DNA from: Serratia microhaemolytica
GTDB lineage: Bacteria > Pseudomonadota > Gammaproteobacteria > Enterobacterales > Enterobacteriaceae
Assembly: GCF_004011885.1 (NCBI RefSeq)
Contig: NZ_SBEF01000033.1
Location: 1-43,689, forward strand
Direction: 5' to 3'
DNA length: 43,689 nt
Each line of letters begins with the position of its first letter. Position 1 is the first letter of the stretch. The notes beneath the pieces are model-generated. The model made no database searches. It was not told the DNA's origin and was given only the letters and a program-made list of their open reading frames with translations. Shown in pieces: positions 8,896 to 17,230 of the stretch. The position numbers were made by a program, and so were the translations under genes.

Positions 8896-9750
8896 TTACA
8901 TAATATCGTTGAGCATGACACCAATCCCGAAGCGCGTCTGTTTGAAGTTGTAATCAATCATCGATTCGCCGTAGCCGCTAAAAATCTGAGAGTAGAGGCG
9001 GACATGTGAGGTAATTGGGTAGCTCCAACCGAGCTGAATGTTACCAAACCCGCTGTTCCAGTTGTAGTGTCCTTCCAGGCTAAAAACGCTGTTCCTAGCG
9101 GCGTAGCCCACTCGGAGTCGGTAATAGCCTAAATATTTGGTGATATCGGGATTATCGTCTCTGTTCGCGCCCTCAGAGAGACGCAGCCAGGGCTTGATCT
9201 CCACTTGCCAATCGCCCTGTTGCGCCATCAGGCGAAAATAGAGGCGATCCCAACTGCGTGATGTCGGCTCCTCGCGCCCGTTAGATTGATGATTGAAACC
9301 CAGTTCAACATCGCGCAGCGTCCAGCCACCGATTGCTGCTTCAGTGGCCCAAGCGATGAAAAGCTGCGGTTCGTAATTGGTTTCGCGAAAGGGTGCTGAT
9401 TCATCCGTGTTAGAGAGTTGCCACCAAGCACGTTGTGTATAGGAAGCACCTAATAGTGAATTTTTACCGGCGATCCCTTTCCAGATCGGGAATGCCAGGC
9501 TGAGTTGATATTTCACTTCATCCTTATTGGCTTCGTGTGCCCAACTGTAGGCTTCTATTGCTTCCTTATTGATATCACTGCTGAAAGTGTATAGCAGATA
9601 ATTCGACTCATAAGAGTAAAAAGTAAACGATTTATCGTAATTTTGCAGCATATGGCTGATGATGCTACCACGAATTTCTGCGCTATAAACAGGTTGTGTG
9701 ATCAGCGGTGATAGTAGCGCCACTACTGCAATTTTAGGCATGACTTGCAT
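8896..9750 (-). CDS. pldA: Outer membrane phospholipase A (catalytic Asn replaced by Asp)
   Basis: PldA/OMPLA is a calcium-dependent dimeric outer-membrane beta-barrel that removes phospholipids from the outer leaflet. The 284-residue protein begins with a signal peptide ending near PVYSA (residue 24) and matches E. coli PldA along its length (RGSII, NYEPQLF, NPDITKY, YGES.IDYNF). The catalytic His and Ser are present in NHQSNG (H154, S156). The third residue of the triad, Asn in the E. coli SRSWNRLY motif, is Asp here (SRSWDRLY, D168; codon GAT read on the minus strand). The start has CGGAG about 12 bases upstream. It lies between recQ and divergent rarD as in enteric bacteria. The fold is intact; whether Asp preserves activity is open. 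Confidence 0.95.
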   Translation of the reverse strand: MQVMPKIAVVALLSPLITQPVYSAEIRGSIISHMLQNYDKSFTFYSYESNYLLYTFSSDINKEAIEAYSWAHEANKDEVKYQLSLAFPIWKGIAGKNSLLGASYTQRAWWQLSNTDESAPFRETNYEPQLFIAWATEAAIGGWTLRDVELGFNHQSNGREEPTSRSWDRLYFRLMAQQGDWQVEIKPWLRLSEGANRDDNPDITKYLGYYRLRVGYAARNSVFSLEGHYNWNSGFGNIQLGWSYPITSHVRLYSQIFSGYGESMIDYNFKQTRFGIGVMLNDIM

Positions 9751-10033
9751 GATTGATATGCTCCGGAAAATATTGCGAAAAAGTACAAATACAGGGCGGC
9801 TGTATCAATAAAAATCTATTAACTGAACATGATGGCTTGACATCGTTATTCCTGTGGTGGGTTACGGATGTTCGTGCAGCGCGTTCGAAAACAATATGGA
9901 CAAGATCCTCTACAAGGATAGGCGAGATTTTTCGGTATATCTTCCCGCAAACAGCAGATAATCGCGCGACAGCCTGCGATAAGTCCAGTAGAATCGCCGT
10001 CACCTTATTTTATTATTATCTGGTTATTACCAC

Positions 10034-10921
10034 ATGGATGCACAGCAGACCCGACAGGGCATATTTTATGCGTTAACGGCCTATTTCTGGTGGGGTATTG
10101 CTCCGGCCTACTTTAAATTTCTGCAACAGGTTCCCGCCGATGAGATTGTGGCTCACCGAGTGATTTGGTCGTTTTTCTTTATGCTGATCTTAATTTCACT
10201 GGGACGCAATTGGGCGAATGTCCGCCAGGTATGTCGTCATCCTCGGCGGTTGCTACTGCTGGGAGTGACCGCCTGTTTGATTGGTGCCAACTGGCTGGTA
10301 TTCATCTGGGCAGTCAATAATCAACATATGTTGGATGCTAGCCTCGGTTACTTTATTAACCCATTGGTGAACGTGTTACTGGGGATGCTGTTTCTTGGTG
10401 AACGTTTTCGCCGTCTACAGTGGCTGGCAGTGCTGCTGGCATTTAGCGGGGTGTTACTACAGTTGTGGCAGTTTGGCTCTCTGCCAGTGATTGGCTTGGT
10501 ACTGGCATTCAGTTTTGCTTTTTATGGTTTGATACGCAAAAAGATTGCTGTCGATTCACAAACAGGCATGTTGATCGAGACACTCTGGTTACTACCCGTT
10601 GCTGCTATCTATCTGTTTTGGATGGCGGATAGTTCAACGAGTCAACTCAGCCAAAACAGTTGGTCACTCAATCTGCTGCTGGCAGCGGCTGGGGTAGTGA
10701 CGACGGTACCGTTGTTGCTGTTTACCGCCGCTGCTGCACGTTTACGTCTCTCCACCATCGGTTTTTTCCAGTATCTCGGCCCGACCATTATGTTGATACT
10801 GGCAGTGGTGTTCTACGATGAGCAGTTCGGCCAAGAGAGGTGGTTCACGTTTGCTTTCATCTGGGCTGGATTGTTGCTATTTACTGTTGACGCACTCTAC
10901 AACCCGCGTAGGGCACCTTAG
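10034..10921 (+). CDS. rarD: RarD, EamA/DMT-family transporter
   Basis: RarD is an inner-membrane protein of the drug/metabolite transporter (EamA) superfamily, named for chloramphenicol sensitivity; its physiological substrate is not settled. The 295 residues contain ten hydrophobic segments in two related halves and align with E. coli RarD from the first residue (MDAQQTRQG...YFWWGIAPAYFK; VIWSFFFM; ASLGYFINPLVN). The start codon is supported by this alignment, since the upstream ribosome site is weak. It is divergent from pldA across a 283-base gap in which I see no gene. Downstream it converges on folK. Confidence 0.95.
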   Translation: MDAQQTRQGIFYALTAYFWWGIAPAYFKFLQQVPADEIVAHRVIWSFFFMLILISLGRNWANVRQVCRHPRRLLLLGVTACLIGANWLVFIWAVNNQHMLDASLGYFINPLVNVLLGMLFLGERFRRLQWLAVLLAFSGVLLQLWQFGSLPVIGLVLAFSFAFYGLIRKKIAVDSQTGMLIETLWLLPVAAIYLFWMADSSTSQLSQNSWSLNLLLAAAGVVTTVPLLLFTAAAARLRLSTIGFFQYLGPTIMLILAVVFYDEQFGQERWFTFAFIWAGLLLFTVDALYNPRRAP

Positions 10922-10930
10922 CCATAGCGC

Positions 10931-10959
10931 GTCTGCTAACTGACGAACAGCTAGCAGAC
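10931..10959. terminator. Hairpin between convergent rarD and folK
   Basis: GTCTGCTAACTG (10931-10942) pairs with CAGCTAGCAGAC (10948-10959) across a 5-base loop, with one mismatch. It fills the 48-base gap between converging stops. It lacks a T-tract on either side, so it may be a transcript-end stabiliser rather than a classic intrinsic terminator. Confidence 0.5.
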
Positions 10960-10969
10960 CGAGGAGTAT

Positions 10970-11449
10970 TCACCATGCAGTGATGCCATTTCGCGCGATA
11001 CGTTGCAGGCATTCGGACAGCAGTTCATCATCAGGCAGGCGCAGATCTGGCGCGATATCTGCCAGCGGATAGAGAACAAATTCGCGCACCTTCAAACCGG
11101 GATGTGGCACAGTTAAACGGGCATTGCTGATCTGTTGATCTCCATACAGCAGTAGATCCAGATCTAGGGTTCGTGCTCCCCAGCGTTCACCGTTACGCTC
11201 GCGCCCCTGCTGTAGCTCGATCGCTTGTGTGTAGTCGAGCAGTTGCAGCGCTGACAGGGTCGTTTCCAGTTCAACGACCGCATTCAGGTAGTCTGGCTGG
11301 TTTTGCGGGCCAAGCGGTTTGCTGCGGTAGAATGGCGAGCAGCGGACCAGCTTAGTCTCTGGAATGGTACTGAGAGCAGCAATTGCACGTTCAGCTTGAA
11401 CAACAGGATCGGCAAGATTGCTGCCTAGAGCAATATAAACCCGTATCAT
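10970..11449 (-). CDS. folK: 6-hydroxymethyl-7,8-dihydropterin pyrophosphokinase (HPPK)
   Basis: HPPK transfers pyrophosphate from ATP to 6-hydroxymethyl-7,8-dihydropterin, the step before dihydropteroate synthase in folate synthesis. The 159 residues match the E. coli enzyme size. Visible motifs are YIALGSNL at the N-terminus, YLNAVVEL near 54, and the signature [15 protein letters not shown] near 90 carrying the Asp residues that bind magnesium, then the HPGL segment. The start ATG overlaps the pcnB stop by 4 bases (ATGA), indicating translational coupling in a dksA-gluQ-pcnB-folK run, as in E. coli. Confidence 0.97.
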   Translation of the reverse strand: MIRVYIALGSNLADPVVQAERAIAALSTIPETKLVRCSPFYRSKPLGPQNQPDYLNAVVELETTLSALQLLDYTQAIELQQGRERNGERWGARTLDLDLLLYGDQQISNARLTVPHPGLKVREFVLYPLADIAPDLRLPDDELLSECLQRIARNGITAW

Positions 11450-12972
11450 GATGATGCTCCCTGGCGACTCCCTTTACGCCGTTGTCGAGGCCGACGCGGT
11501 GCAGATTCCCTGTCCAGCAAGTTCAGCAGCCCCTGCTGTTGCGCACTTGTTGCAGTCTGAAACTCTTCCCACCACTGTGCCAAGCGCGACAGCTCAGCAC
11601 TGTTTTCCACTTCGGCACGCAGTGCCAGCAAATCGTAGGCAGCACGAAACTTCGGGTGTTCCATCAGCTTGTATGCCCGTTTGCCCTGACGGCGTGATAG
11701 ACGTAGCTGTAGCTGCCAGATATCACGGATCAAAGTGGTGATCCGTTTGGGAATGGCTAATGAACGGCACTGCTCGTCAAGCACATCATTCATTGCTAGT
11801 GCAAATGCATCGTAGTAAGTCAGTCCACTCTCTTGTGCCAGTTTTTGTGCATGTTCCAGCAGTGGGTACCAGAGCATCACCGCGAATAGGAAAGCGGGGT
11901 TAACATGCATATTATTGTTCAAGCGCTGATCAGTATTCTTCAGCACCAGCAACAGAATACGTTCTAATGGCGAGTTACGCTGCGGGGTAAAGTGGCGGGC
12001 AATCAGTGGGAACAATGGCTCGAATAGCTGATACTCACACAGCTTGAGATAGGTTGAGTAACCATAACCGGCCTGCAGTAGTTTCAGTGACTCTTCAAAC
12101 AATCGTGCCGGGGGAATATCACCTAGTAGCGGAGCCAACGCCTTGATCGGATCTGCAGTCTCTTTGCTCAGTGTCATGTCCAGTTTGGCCGCAAAGCGGA
12201 TTGCACGTAGCATCCGTACCGGATCTTCACGATAACGGGTGGCGGGATCGCCAATCAGGCGGATCACGCCTTGTTGTAAATCAGGCAGCCCACCAACATA
12301 ATCACGCAAGGTAAAATCGGCAATACCATAATATAAGCTGTTGATGGTGAAGTCGCGACGCGCGGCATCCTCTTCAATAGAGCCAAAGGTATTATCGCGC
12401 AGTAACATGCCGTTCTGCCCACGTTGAGAAGAGTTTTTGTCTGACTCGTTACCCAGATCGTGCGGGCCACGAAAAGTCGCTACTTCGATAATCTCTGGCC
12501 CAAACATGACATGTGCCAATCTAAAACGGCGACCAACCAAACGACAGTTGCGGAAAAGTGCGCGCACCTGATCCGGTGTGGCGTTGGTAGTGACATCAAA
12601 ATCTTTCGGTTTTTTACCCAATAGTAGATCGCGTACACTGCCGCCAACCAAGTAGGCTTCATAGCCAGCCTTATTGAGGCGATAGAGCACTTTTAGTGCA
12701 TTTTCACTGATATCTTTACGCGAAATGGGGTGTTGATCTCGCGGAATGATCGTTATACCACCGCTTTGCCTGCTATTGGCGATCGGTGGACGTTTACGCC
12801 CACCATGACGTGGAGCGCGGGGTGAGCTTGGTTTACGGCGAGGTTCAGCCGATACGGTTACCGCTGCCGACTGCTGCGGTGGTTTGACATCCTCAGCAGG
12901 TATGGAACTGCTTGGCAATTTTTTATTGCGAGCCAGTATATTACGGCAAAATTTGGCGACTCGAGTAAAGAT
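11446..12972 (-). CDS. pcnB: Poly(A) polymerase I, probably starting at ATC
   Basis: PcnB adds 3' poly(A) tails that promote RNA decay. The nucleotidyltransferase core is intact: [26 protein letters not shown] with the metal-binding Asp pair, [19 protein letters not shown], and [11 protein letters not shown] basic C-terminal tail follows. No ATG lies before the conserved [10 protein letters not shown] start; that residue is encoded by ATC at 12972-12970, six bases after GAGG (12982-12979). E. coli pcnB is known to start at the equivalent rare AUU codon, so I place the start there (508 residues) rather than at the upstream TTG at 13011. The protein is about 40 residues longer than in E. coli because of a Pro/Arg-rich linker around residues 25-70. 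Confidence 0.92.
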   Translation of the reverse strand: MFTRVAKFCRNILARNKKLPSSSIPAEDVKPPQQSAAVTVSAEPRRKPSSPRAPRHGGRKRPPIANSRQSGGITIIPRDQHPISRKDISENALKVLYRLNKAGYEAYLVGGSVRDLLLGKKPKDFDVTTNATPDQVRALFRNCRLVGRRFRLAHVMFGPEIIEVATFRGPHDLGNESDKNSSQRGQNGMLLRDNTFGSIEEDAARRDFTINSLYYGIADFTLRDYVGGLPDLQQGVIRLIGDPATRYREDPVRMLRAIRFAAKLDMTLSKETADPIKALAPLLGDIPPARLFEESLKLLQAGYGYSTYLKLCEYQLFEPLFPLIARHFTPQRNSPLERILLLVLKNTDQRLNNNMHVNPAFLFAVMLWYPLLEHAQKLAQESGLTYYDAFALAMNDVLDEQCRSLAIPKRITTLIRDIWQLQLRLSRRQGKRAYKLMEHPKFRAAYDLLALRAEVENSAELSRLAQWWEEFQTATSAQQQGLLNLLDRESAPRRPRQRRKGSRQGASS

Positions 12973-13065
12973 AGTGCACCTCAACAGTGACAAGTAAAAT
13001 GGTGTTAACAAAAACAGCGGCTAATCATAGCTCACCATCACGAATTTGAGAATGTTATTATTTTT

Positions 13066-13971
13066 TTATACCAAACAGCCCGCTTGTTTAGGCACAGTTT
13101 GTAACTGCCAATGCACGATAGCCGACGCTAACAGTTGGCTAAGATTAAGATCCTGCCAGTTGTCTGCTACCGGTTGGTGCAGAAAATGTAGCGCACGTAC
13201 CAGTACTGGGCGAGGATCGCCTGCTGGCAGTGCTGGGGCATGATTCTGCTTGGACAATTTTACTGCGTTATCCGCCAGTACCAACGGCAAATGAACGTAA
13301 CTTGGTACTGGCCACTGCAATTGCTGGTATAACGCCATTTGCCATACGGTCGCTGCAATCAGGTCTGCACCGCGTACTACTTGGTTAACGCCCTGGAAGT
13401 GATCATCGACTACCACTGCGAGATTATAGGCAAACAGCCCATCGCGACGGCGTAACACGAACTCCTCTCGTGCCAGAGCAGCATCAATACATTGTAAGCC
13501 GAGTCGCTGATCATGAAAATGATAGACTGGTTTTAATTGCCGTAAGCGTACTGCAGCCCCTTCTGCGCCAATATCCAGATCGCGGCAGTGACCATCATAG
13601 TAGCCACCCAACTGCTGGATGCGACTACGTCGGCAAGTACAGTAATAAGTGAGATGCTGTTGCTGTAGCCAATCTAGCGCGGCGCGGTAGGCTTCATGGC
13701 GCTGTGACTGATACAGCACGCTACCATCCCAATTAAGGCCATAACGTTCCAGCGTCGTCAGTATGCGCTGTGCTGAGCCTGGTATTTCACGTGGAGGATC
13801 GAGATCTTCAATTCGAACTAACCACAAGCCCTGCTGTGCTCGTGCCTGGAGGTAACTGCCTAACGCGGTAACAAGTGAACCGAAGTGGAGATCACCTGAA
13901 GGTGATGGAGCAAAACGCCCTACATAACGTGCTGATAACATATTGTAGTCGTTGGTAATTTGGGTTGTCAT
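13066..13971 (-). CDS. gluQ: Glutamyl-Q tRNA(Asp) synthetase
   Basis: GluQ is a truncated glutamyl-tRNA synthetase paralogue that attaches glutamate to the queuosine base at position 34 of tRNA-Asp. It keeps the class I catalytic core: the HIGH-equivalent in [24 protein letters not shown], the zinc-binding pattern CTC...[20 protein letters not shown], and the KMSKS-equivalent [11 protein letters not shown]. There is no anticodon-binding domain, as expected. I chose ATG at 13971 (301 residues); a TTG at 14004 and an ATG at 13941 are alternatives, and none has a strong ribosome site. The gene lies directly downstream of dksA, as in E. coli. Confidence 0.94.
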   Translation of the reverse strand: MTTQITNDYNMLSARYVGRFAPSPSGDLHFGSLVTALGSYLQARAQQGLWLVRIEDLDPPREIPGSAQRILTTLERYGLNWDGSVLYQSQRHEAYRAALDWLQQQHLTYYCTCRRSRIQQLGGYYDGHCRDLDIGAEGAAVRLRQLKPVYHFHDQRLGLQCIDAALAREEFVLRRRDGLFAYNLAVVVDDHFQGVNQVVRGADLIAATVWQMALYQQLQWPVPSYVHLPLVLADNAVKLSKQNHAPALPAGDPRPVLVRALHFLHQPVADNWQDLNLSQLLASAIVHWQLQTVPKQAGCLV

Positions 13972-14011
13972 GGCGCGTGTCTTCAGCACGCACCATGTTG
14001 GCAACGTTGGT

Positions 14012-14467
14012 TTAGCCTGCCATCTGTTTTTCGCGGATTTCGGCCAGTGTCTTGCAGTCTATGCAGAGATCGGCTGTTGGTCGCGCTTCAAGGCGGCGAA
14101 CACCAATCTCAACACCGCAGGATTCACAGTAGCCAAAATCTTCGTCTTCGACCTTTTTTAGCGTCTTCTCGATTTTTTTTATCAATTTTCGTTCACGATC
14201 CCGATTACGTAGCTCGAGGCTAAATTCCTCTTCCTGTGTCGCACGATCGGCAGGATCAGGGAAATTGGCGGCCTCTTCTTGCATGTGCGAGACAGTACGG
14301 TCAACTTCACTCCTTAGCTGGTTACGCCAAGCTTCAAGAATGCGTTTAAAATGTAACAACTGGGCCTCGTTCATGTACTCTTCGCCCGGCTTCTCTTGGT
14401 ATGGCTCCACCCCAGCGATGGCGAGAATGCTCAAGGACGAAGTTTTGCGGGTTTGCCCTTCTTGCAT
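14012..14467 (-). CDS. dksA: RNA polymerase-binding transcription factor DksA
   Basis: DksA enters the RNA polymerase secondary channel and works with ppGpp to control rRNA and amino-acid promoters. The 151 residues are nearly identical to E. coli DksA from MQEGQ to EKQMAG. The coiled-coil tip Asp residues (FPDPADRA) and the zinc finger CESC...CIDC are present. A good GGAGAG ribosome site precedes ATG. gluQ follows in the same direction. The sfsA gene that precedes dksA in E. coli is not found; instead about 900 bases without a gene lie upstream. Confidence 0.98.
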   Translation of the reverse strand: MQEGQTRKTSSLSILAIAGVEPYQEKPGEEYMNEAQLLHFKRILEAWRNQLRSEVDRTVSHMQEEAANFPDPADRATQEEEFSLELRNRDRERKLIKKIEKTLKKVEDEDFGYCESCGVEIGVRRLEARPTADLCIDCKTLAEIREKQMAG

Positions 14468-15381
14468 CTTACTTCTCTCCTAACATACATATACATTGTA
14501 TCGGTGCGACTACACGTTACTCATTGAGTGCTTGGCTGTTTTTAGTGGCAAATACGACAGCACTAACCCTCTTACGCACTGATGACCAACGTCTAGTCAC
14601 CCGGATATCCCCTGCGATCACCATGTTACCTGCCATTCTAAATGCAGCTTGCCACAAGGTAATAGACAAGATTTTGTGTTTTTGACAATGCATCAATAAG
14701 TTACTGATATCAATAATCAGCGCACTACTTATCTGCTACCTGCTCAGAGCTGGAGCAGCTCAGGTCATACTCAGGGGTTGTTAAGTCCCTTACGGGAAAA
14801 ATAGGCCGCTATAAATAACAGAAGGGAAGGGGGTTGGCAATTCTTCATCGCGCCTATTTATTAACATCAGTTAAACAAAACATGCTTGACAGCAGAATAT
14901 TCAAATTCTGTCATGATGTTAAACAGCTTAGAACAGTTTTTCTATCTTGGGTATTTTTTCACAGCAGTCGCTGTTATGCCTCAACCGTGCTTGCGACCAT
15001 GCAGCTATCGCAAGTGTGCTTGCTCGGCTAGCAATCCGGTCAATTCACTTGGCACTTAGCTTGTCACTGTGCGTTACTAACTTTTTGGACGATGGCAGCA
15101 ATCTGTCAATAGAGTCATAAGTAAATTGCAACAAATAAGAGGTTATGATAAAAATTGGCGCGTAACAAACAATTTGTTATCAACAGCACAAGGTAGTTAC
15201 ATAGCGGAGACTTCGATTTATAAAGAAACCGTAAAATCATAATGTTGTCTGTTGTTGTCACGTGTTTTGCGTGACGGGGATCGGGTTGCAATGTTTTCAG
15301 TCGAGTGACACCGAGTGGTCTTTTGTACCATTTGGTTTTTTAAGCAAATCATCTGGATGAGATTTAGCGGGGAAAGTGAAA
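14468..15381. other. Gene-poor stretch upstream of dksA, up to the first adhesin gene
   Basis: I see no convincing gene on either strand. The dksA promoter should lie near 14480-14600. Small inverted repeats occur: CTGCTC/GAGCAG (14740-14745 / 14753-14758), CAGAAT/ATTCTG around 14892-14909, and a 7-bp perfect repeat TAACAAA/TTTGTTA (15163-15169 / 15173-15179) that looks operator-like. From about 15136 the DNA resembles the stretch upstream of the second adhesin gene. GCGGGG at 15367-15372 is the ribosome binding site for the first. Confidence 0.6.
15256..15276 (+). promoter_or_regulatory. Inverted repeat upstream of adhesin copy 1
   Basis: TGTCAC (15256-15261) and GTGACG (15271-15276) flank a 9-base loop ending TTTTGC. 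The equivalent site before copy 2 (17104-17124) has CATCAC and GTGATG with a similar loop. One pair changes from G-C to A-T and another from a wobble to C-G, so pairing is kept. It may be an operator or an RNA hairpin in the leader. Confidence 0.45.
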
Positions 15382-16629
15382 ATGAGCAGTAACAGATTAA
15401 CCTGGCTATTTGGCCTGCAATCGATAAACAATCGTTCAGCAATCGCTCTATCTAAGTTGAGGGTGATAAGGCGTTCTAGGCTATCGCGGTATCACTGGCA
15501 GTTACTTTCGGGTATGTTGCTCAGTGCCAGTGCGATAGTTGCCACCGCCCGGACACTTGATGTCGTAGTTCCTAGTGGAAGAGCCGGTATCGTTGGACAA
15601 ACAGATGTGGTGACATCAACCTTAAGTGGTCCACTGTATGATGCTGGCGCGGTGGTGGATTTTGGTTTTCCTGCAGTCAGTCTATTCTCTAACGGTTGTT
15701 CGGCGAGCCGCCATGATTTCGCAATCGCTAAGGGATACAGTCAGGTGTATGGCTTCAGGCTGAAGCCAACGGATATTAACGGAACGGCTGGTGGTGTGTT
15801 GCTGGTGCACGGTTCAGGTAGCTGGGAACGCACGCTTTCCAGTGGACAGAGGATGGTCGGCGTGGTTAATTTTATCCAGGGAGCATGGCAGAATACTTGG
15901 AATGTCAATGGTAAGAGAGACCGATTAAGTTCGTTATCAGACGGCACTTTCAGTGACCAAAATTTTATAAATTGTCCCAATGTTGTACTGGGAGCAGGTT
16001 CATATCCTTTCTATAACGCTAGTGCAACCCGTTCTTCATCACTGAGAGTGGTATTCCTGATAGATGCGCCTAACGGTGGGCTACGACCGGGATATTATTC
16101 AATCAACAAATTACTGCACATTGATACTTCGTTAAATGGTAAAGGAGATCTTTCTAATCTGCTGGTCGACGGGATTAATGTCATTGTTGCCAACTACTCC
16201 TGTAGTTTGGTGTTGTCAAGAAACAGGGTTGAACTTGATAGCACTCAGGATACGGATGTCATTGGCTATAGGGTATCTTGTAGTGATGGCACTCCCTCTT
16301 CAAATATTAAAATGATCCCCTATCTATCACTGAGTGCGAGTGGCAGTTCACAAGGCTTAAGTGCAGATGCGAAACATCTTGGTGTGGTAGAGAGTGGCAA
16401 CAAGTTATCGGTGGTTGGTAGCTGGTCGTCGTCACCGCCAGCCAATTGTTCAGAAGAGGGCCCCCGTACGATCTACTTTGATGGTCGTGATGGTCAGGAA
16501 CTGCCTACAGTGGAGCCTACTCAAAACATCACCACTGAAGGTAATCTGGCGTTTCGTTTATGTGGCGCTAAAGAGGCGGCAACCGGGGACTACAGAGCTT
16601 ATGCCACGCTCAGTGTGGTTCAACGTTAA
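15382..16629 (+). CDS. Two-domain fimbrial adhesin-like protein, copy 1
   Basis: I read this as a secreted fimbrial tip-adhesin-like protein; no exact family is recognised. It has 415 residues. A long basic N-region and hydrophobic stretch (LLSGMLLSASAIVATA) make a signal peptide ending near residue 56. The N-terminal domain (about 57-260) has two cysteines (SNGCSA, NCPN) and segments such as SLRVVFLIDAP and HIDTSLNG. The C-terminal pilin-like domain has four cysteines (YSCSL, VSCSDG, NCSEE, LCGAK) and ends in an alternating strand AYATLSVVQR, as donor-strand-exchanged subunits do. ATG at 15382 is best spaced from GCGGGG; a GTG at 15376 is too close. No chaperone or usher gene is nearby, so assembly would depend on a system elsewhere. 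Confidence 0.7.
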   Translation: MSSNRLTWLFGLQSINNRSAIALSKLRVIRRSRLSRYHWQLLSGMLLSASAIVATARTLDVVVPSGRAGIVGQTDVVTSTLSGPLYDAGAVVDFGFPAVSLFSNGCSASRHDFAIAKGYSQVYGFRLKPTDINGTAGGVLLVHGSGSWERTLSSGQRMVGVVNFIQGAWQNTWNVNGKRDRLSSLSDGTFSDQNFINCPNVVLGAGSYPFYNASATRSSSLRVVFLIDAPNGGLRPGYYSINKLLHIDTSLNGKGDLSNLLVDGINVIVANYSCSLVLSRNRVELDSTQDTDVIGYRVSCSDGTPSSNIKMIPYLSLSASGSSQGLSADAKHLGVVESGNKLSVVGSWSSSPPANCSEEGPRTIYFDGRDGQELPTVEPTQNITTEGNLAFRLCGAKEAATGDYRAYATLSVVQR

Positions 16630-16668
16630 CAGGCCTTCGCTTAGCTAAGGAAGGTTGTTGGCTATTGT

Positions 16669-16720
16669 CAGCGCGCAAAATCCACATTGATTCAGCGTGA
16701 AATGTGGTTTCTGAGCGCTG
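16669..16720. terminator. Hairpin downstream of adhesin copy 1
   Basis: CAGCGCGCA (16669-16677) pairs with TGAGCGCTG (16712-16720) with one mismatch, and CCACATT/AATGTGG forms the inner stem. It is the duplicate of the hairpin at 18527-18578. No T-tract follows. It probably ends or stabilises the adhesin transcript. Confidence 0.55.
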
Positions 16721-16759
16721 TCGGTACCACAACGGTTCGTACCTGACGGTGATAAATCG

Positions 16760-16872
16760 TTAACTCTCGCCGTCATTCGGTTTAGTGACAGCCAGCGAGT
16801 TCTTTTCCTGCAGTTTGGTGACCAGCAACTGGTCAGTTTTGTAACTATCGATATCCACTACTTCAAATTTGA
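16760..16872 (-). pseudogene. Duplicated 3' fragment of ytfL
   Basis: Read on the minus strand, this gives about 37 codons matching the end of YtfL: KFEVVDIDSYKTDQLL, then VTKLQEKNSLAVTKPNDGES and TAA at 16762-16760. The intact gene at 18618-19943 ends KFEVVDIDSYKIDQLL, then VTKLLEKNSLAVTKPNEGES. Homology stops abruptly after AAATTTGA at 16872. The fragment has no start and is a by-product of the tandem duplication of the adhesin gene. Confidence 0.92.
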
Positions 16873-17103
16873 TTTTCTCTCACAACCATACCGCCTAGGG
16901 CTTACCACTATACAGGGTTCTTGAAACAGGGTTCTCGGACACGGGCAGTAGCTGTTTGATCGTATTTTAATCAAATAATTGGTAATTAAGAGGTTATGAA
17001 AAATCAATCCATTATTAATAATTTTTTATTAATAAATAAAGTTTGTTACATGATCGCCATTCTATTTGTCAATTAATTATAAAATAATGATTTTGTTGGT
17101 TGT
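16873..17103. other. Spacer between the two adhesin units
   Basis: No gene is seen here. The unique junction piece (16873-16986) contains a direct repeat ACAGGGTTCT at 16912-16921 and 16926-16935. The second unit then starts; its very AT-rich upstream DNA contains an inverted repeat TTATTAAT/ATTAATAA (17012-17019 / 17028-17035), which may be part of the promoter region of copy 2. Confidence 0.55.
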
Positions 17104-17124
17104 CATCACCTATTTTGCGTGATG
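17104..17124 (+). promoter_or_regulatory. Inverted repeat upstream of adhesin copy 2
   Basis: CATCAC (17104-17109) and GTGATG (17119-17124) form a perfect 6-bp inverted repeat with the loop CTATTTTGC. It is the counterpart of 15256-15276, with base changes that keep the pairing. It is about 105 bases before the GTG start. Confidence 0.45.
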
Positions 17125-17230
17125 GCAGCATCAGAGGCGACATGTTAAGTCGCATCACACCGAGTGGCTGTTTACATGCTTGGTTTTTTTAGACAAATCA
17201 TCTGGATGGGATTTAACGGGGAAAGTAAAA

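Larger units (their letters stand above)
15136..16872. repeat. Tandem duplication, copy 1 (adhesin plus ytfL 3' end)
   Basis: This roughly 1.74-kb unit is repeated at 16987-18730. Both copies start near TAAGAGGTTATGA and end at CAAATTTGA inside ytfL or its fragment. Each contains an upstream inverted repeat, one adhesin-like gene, a downstream hairpin and the last codons of ytfL. Boundaries were placed by eye. Upstream similarity is patchy; the gene and its downstream flank are clearly homologous. Confidence 0.85.
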
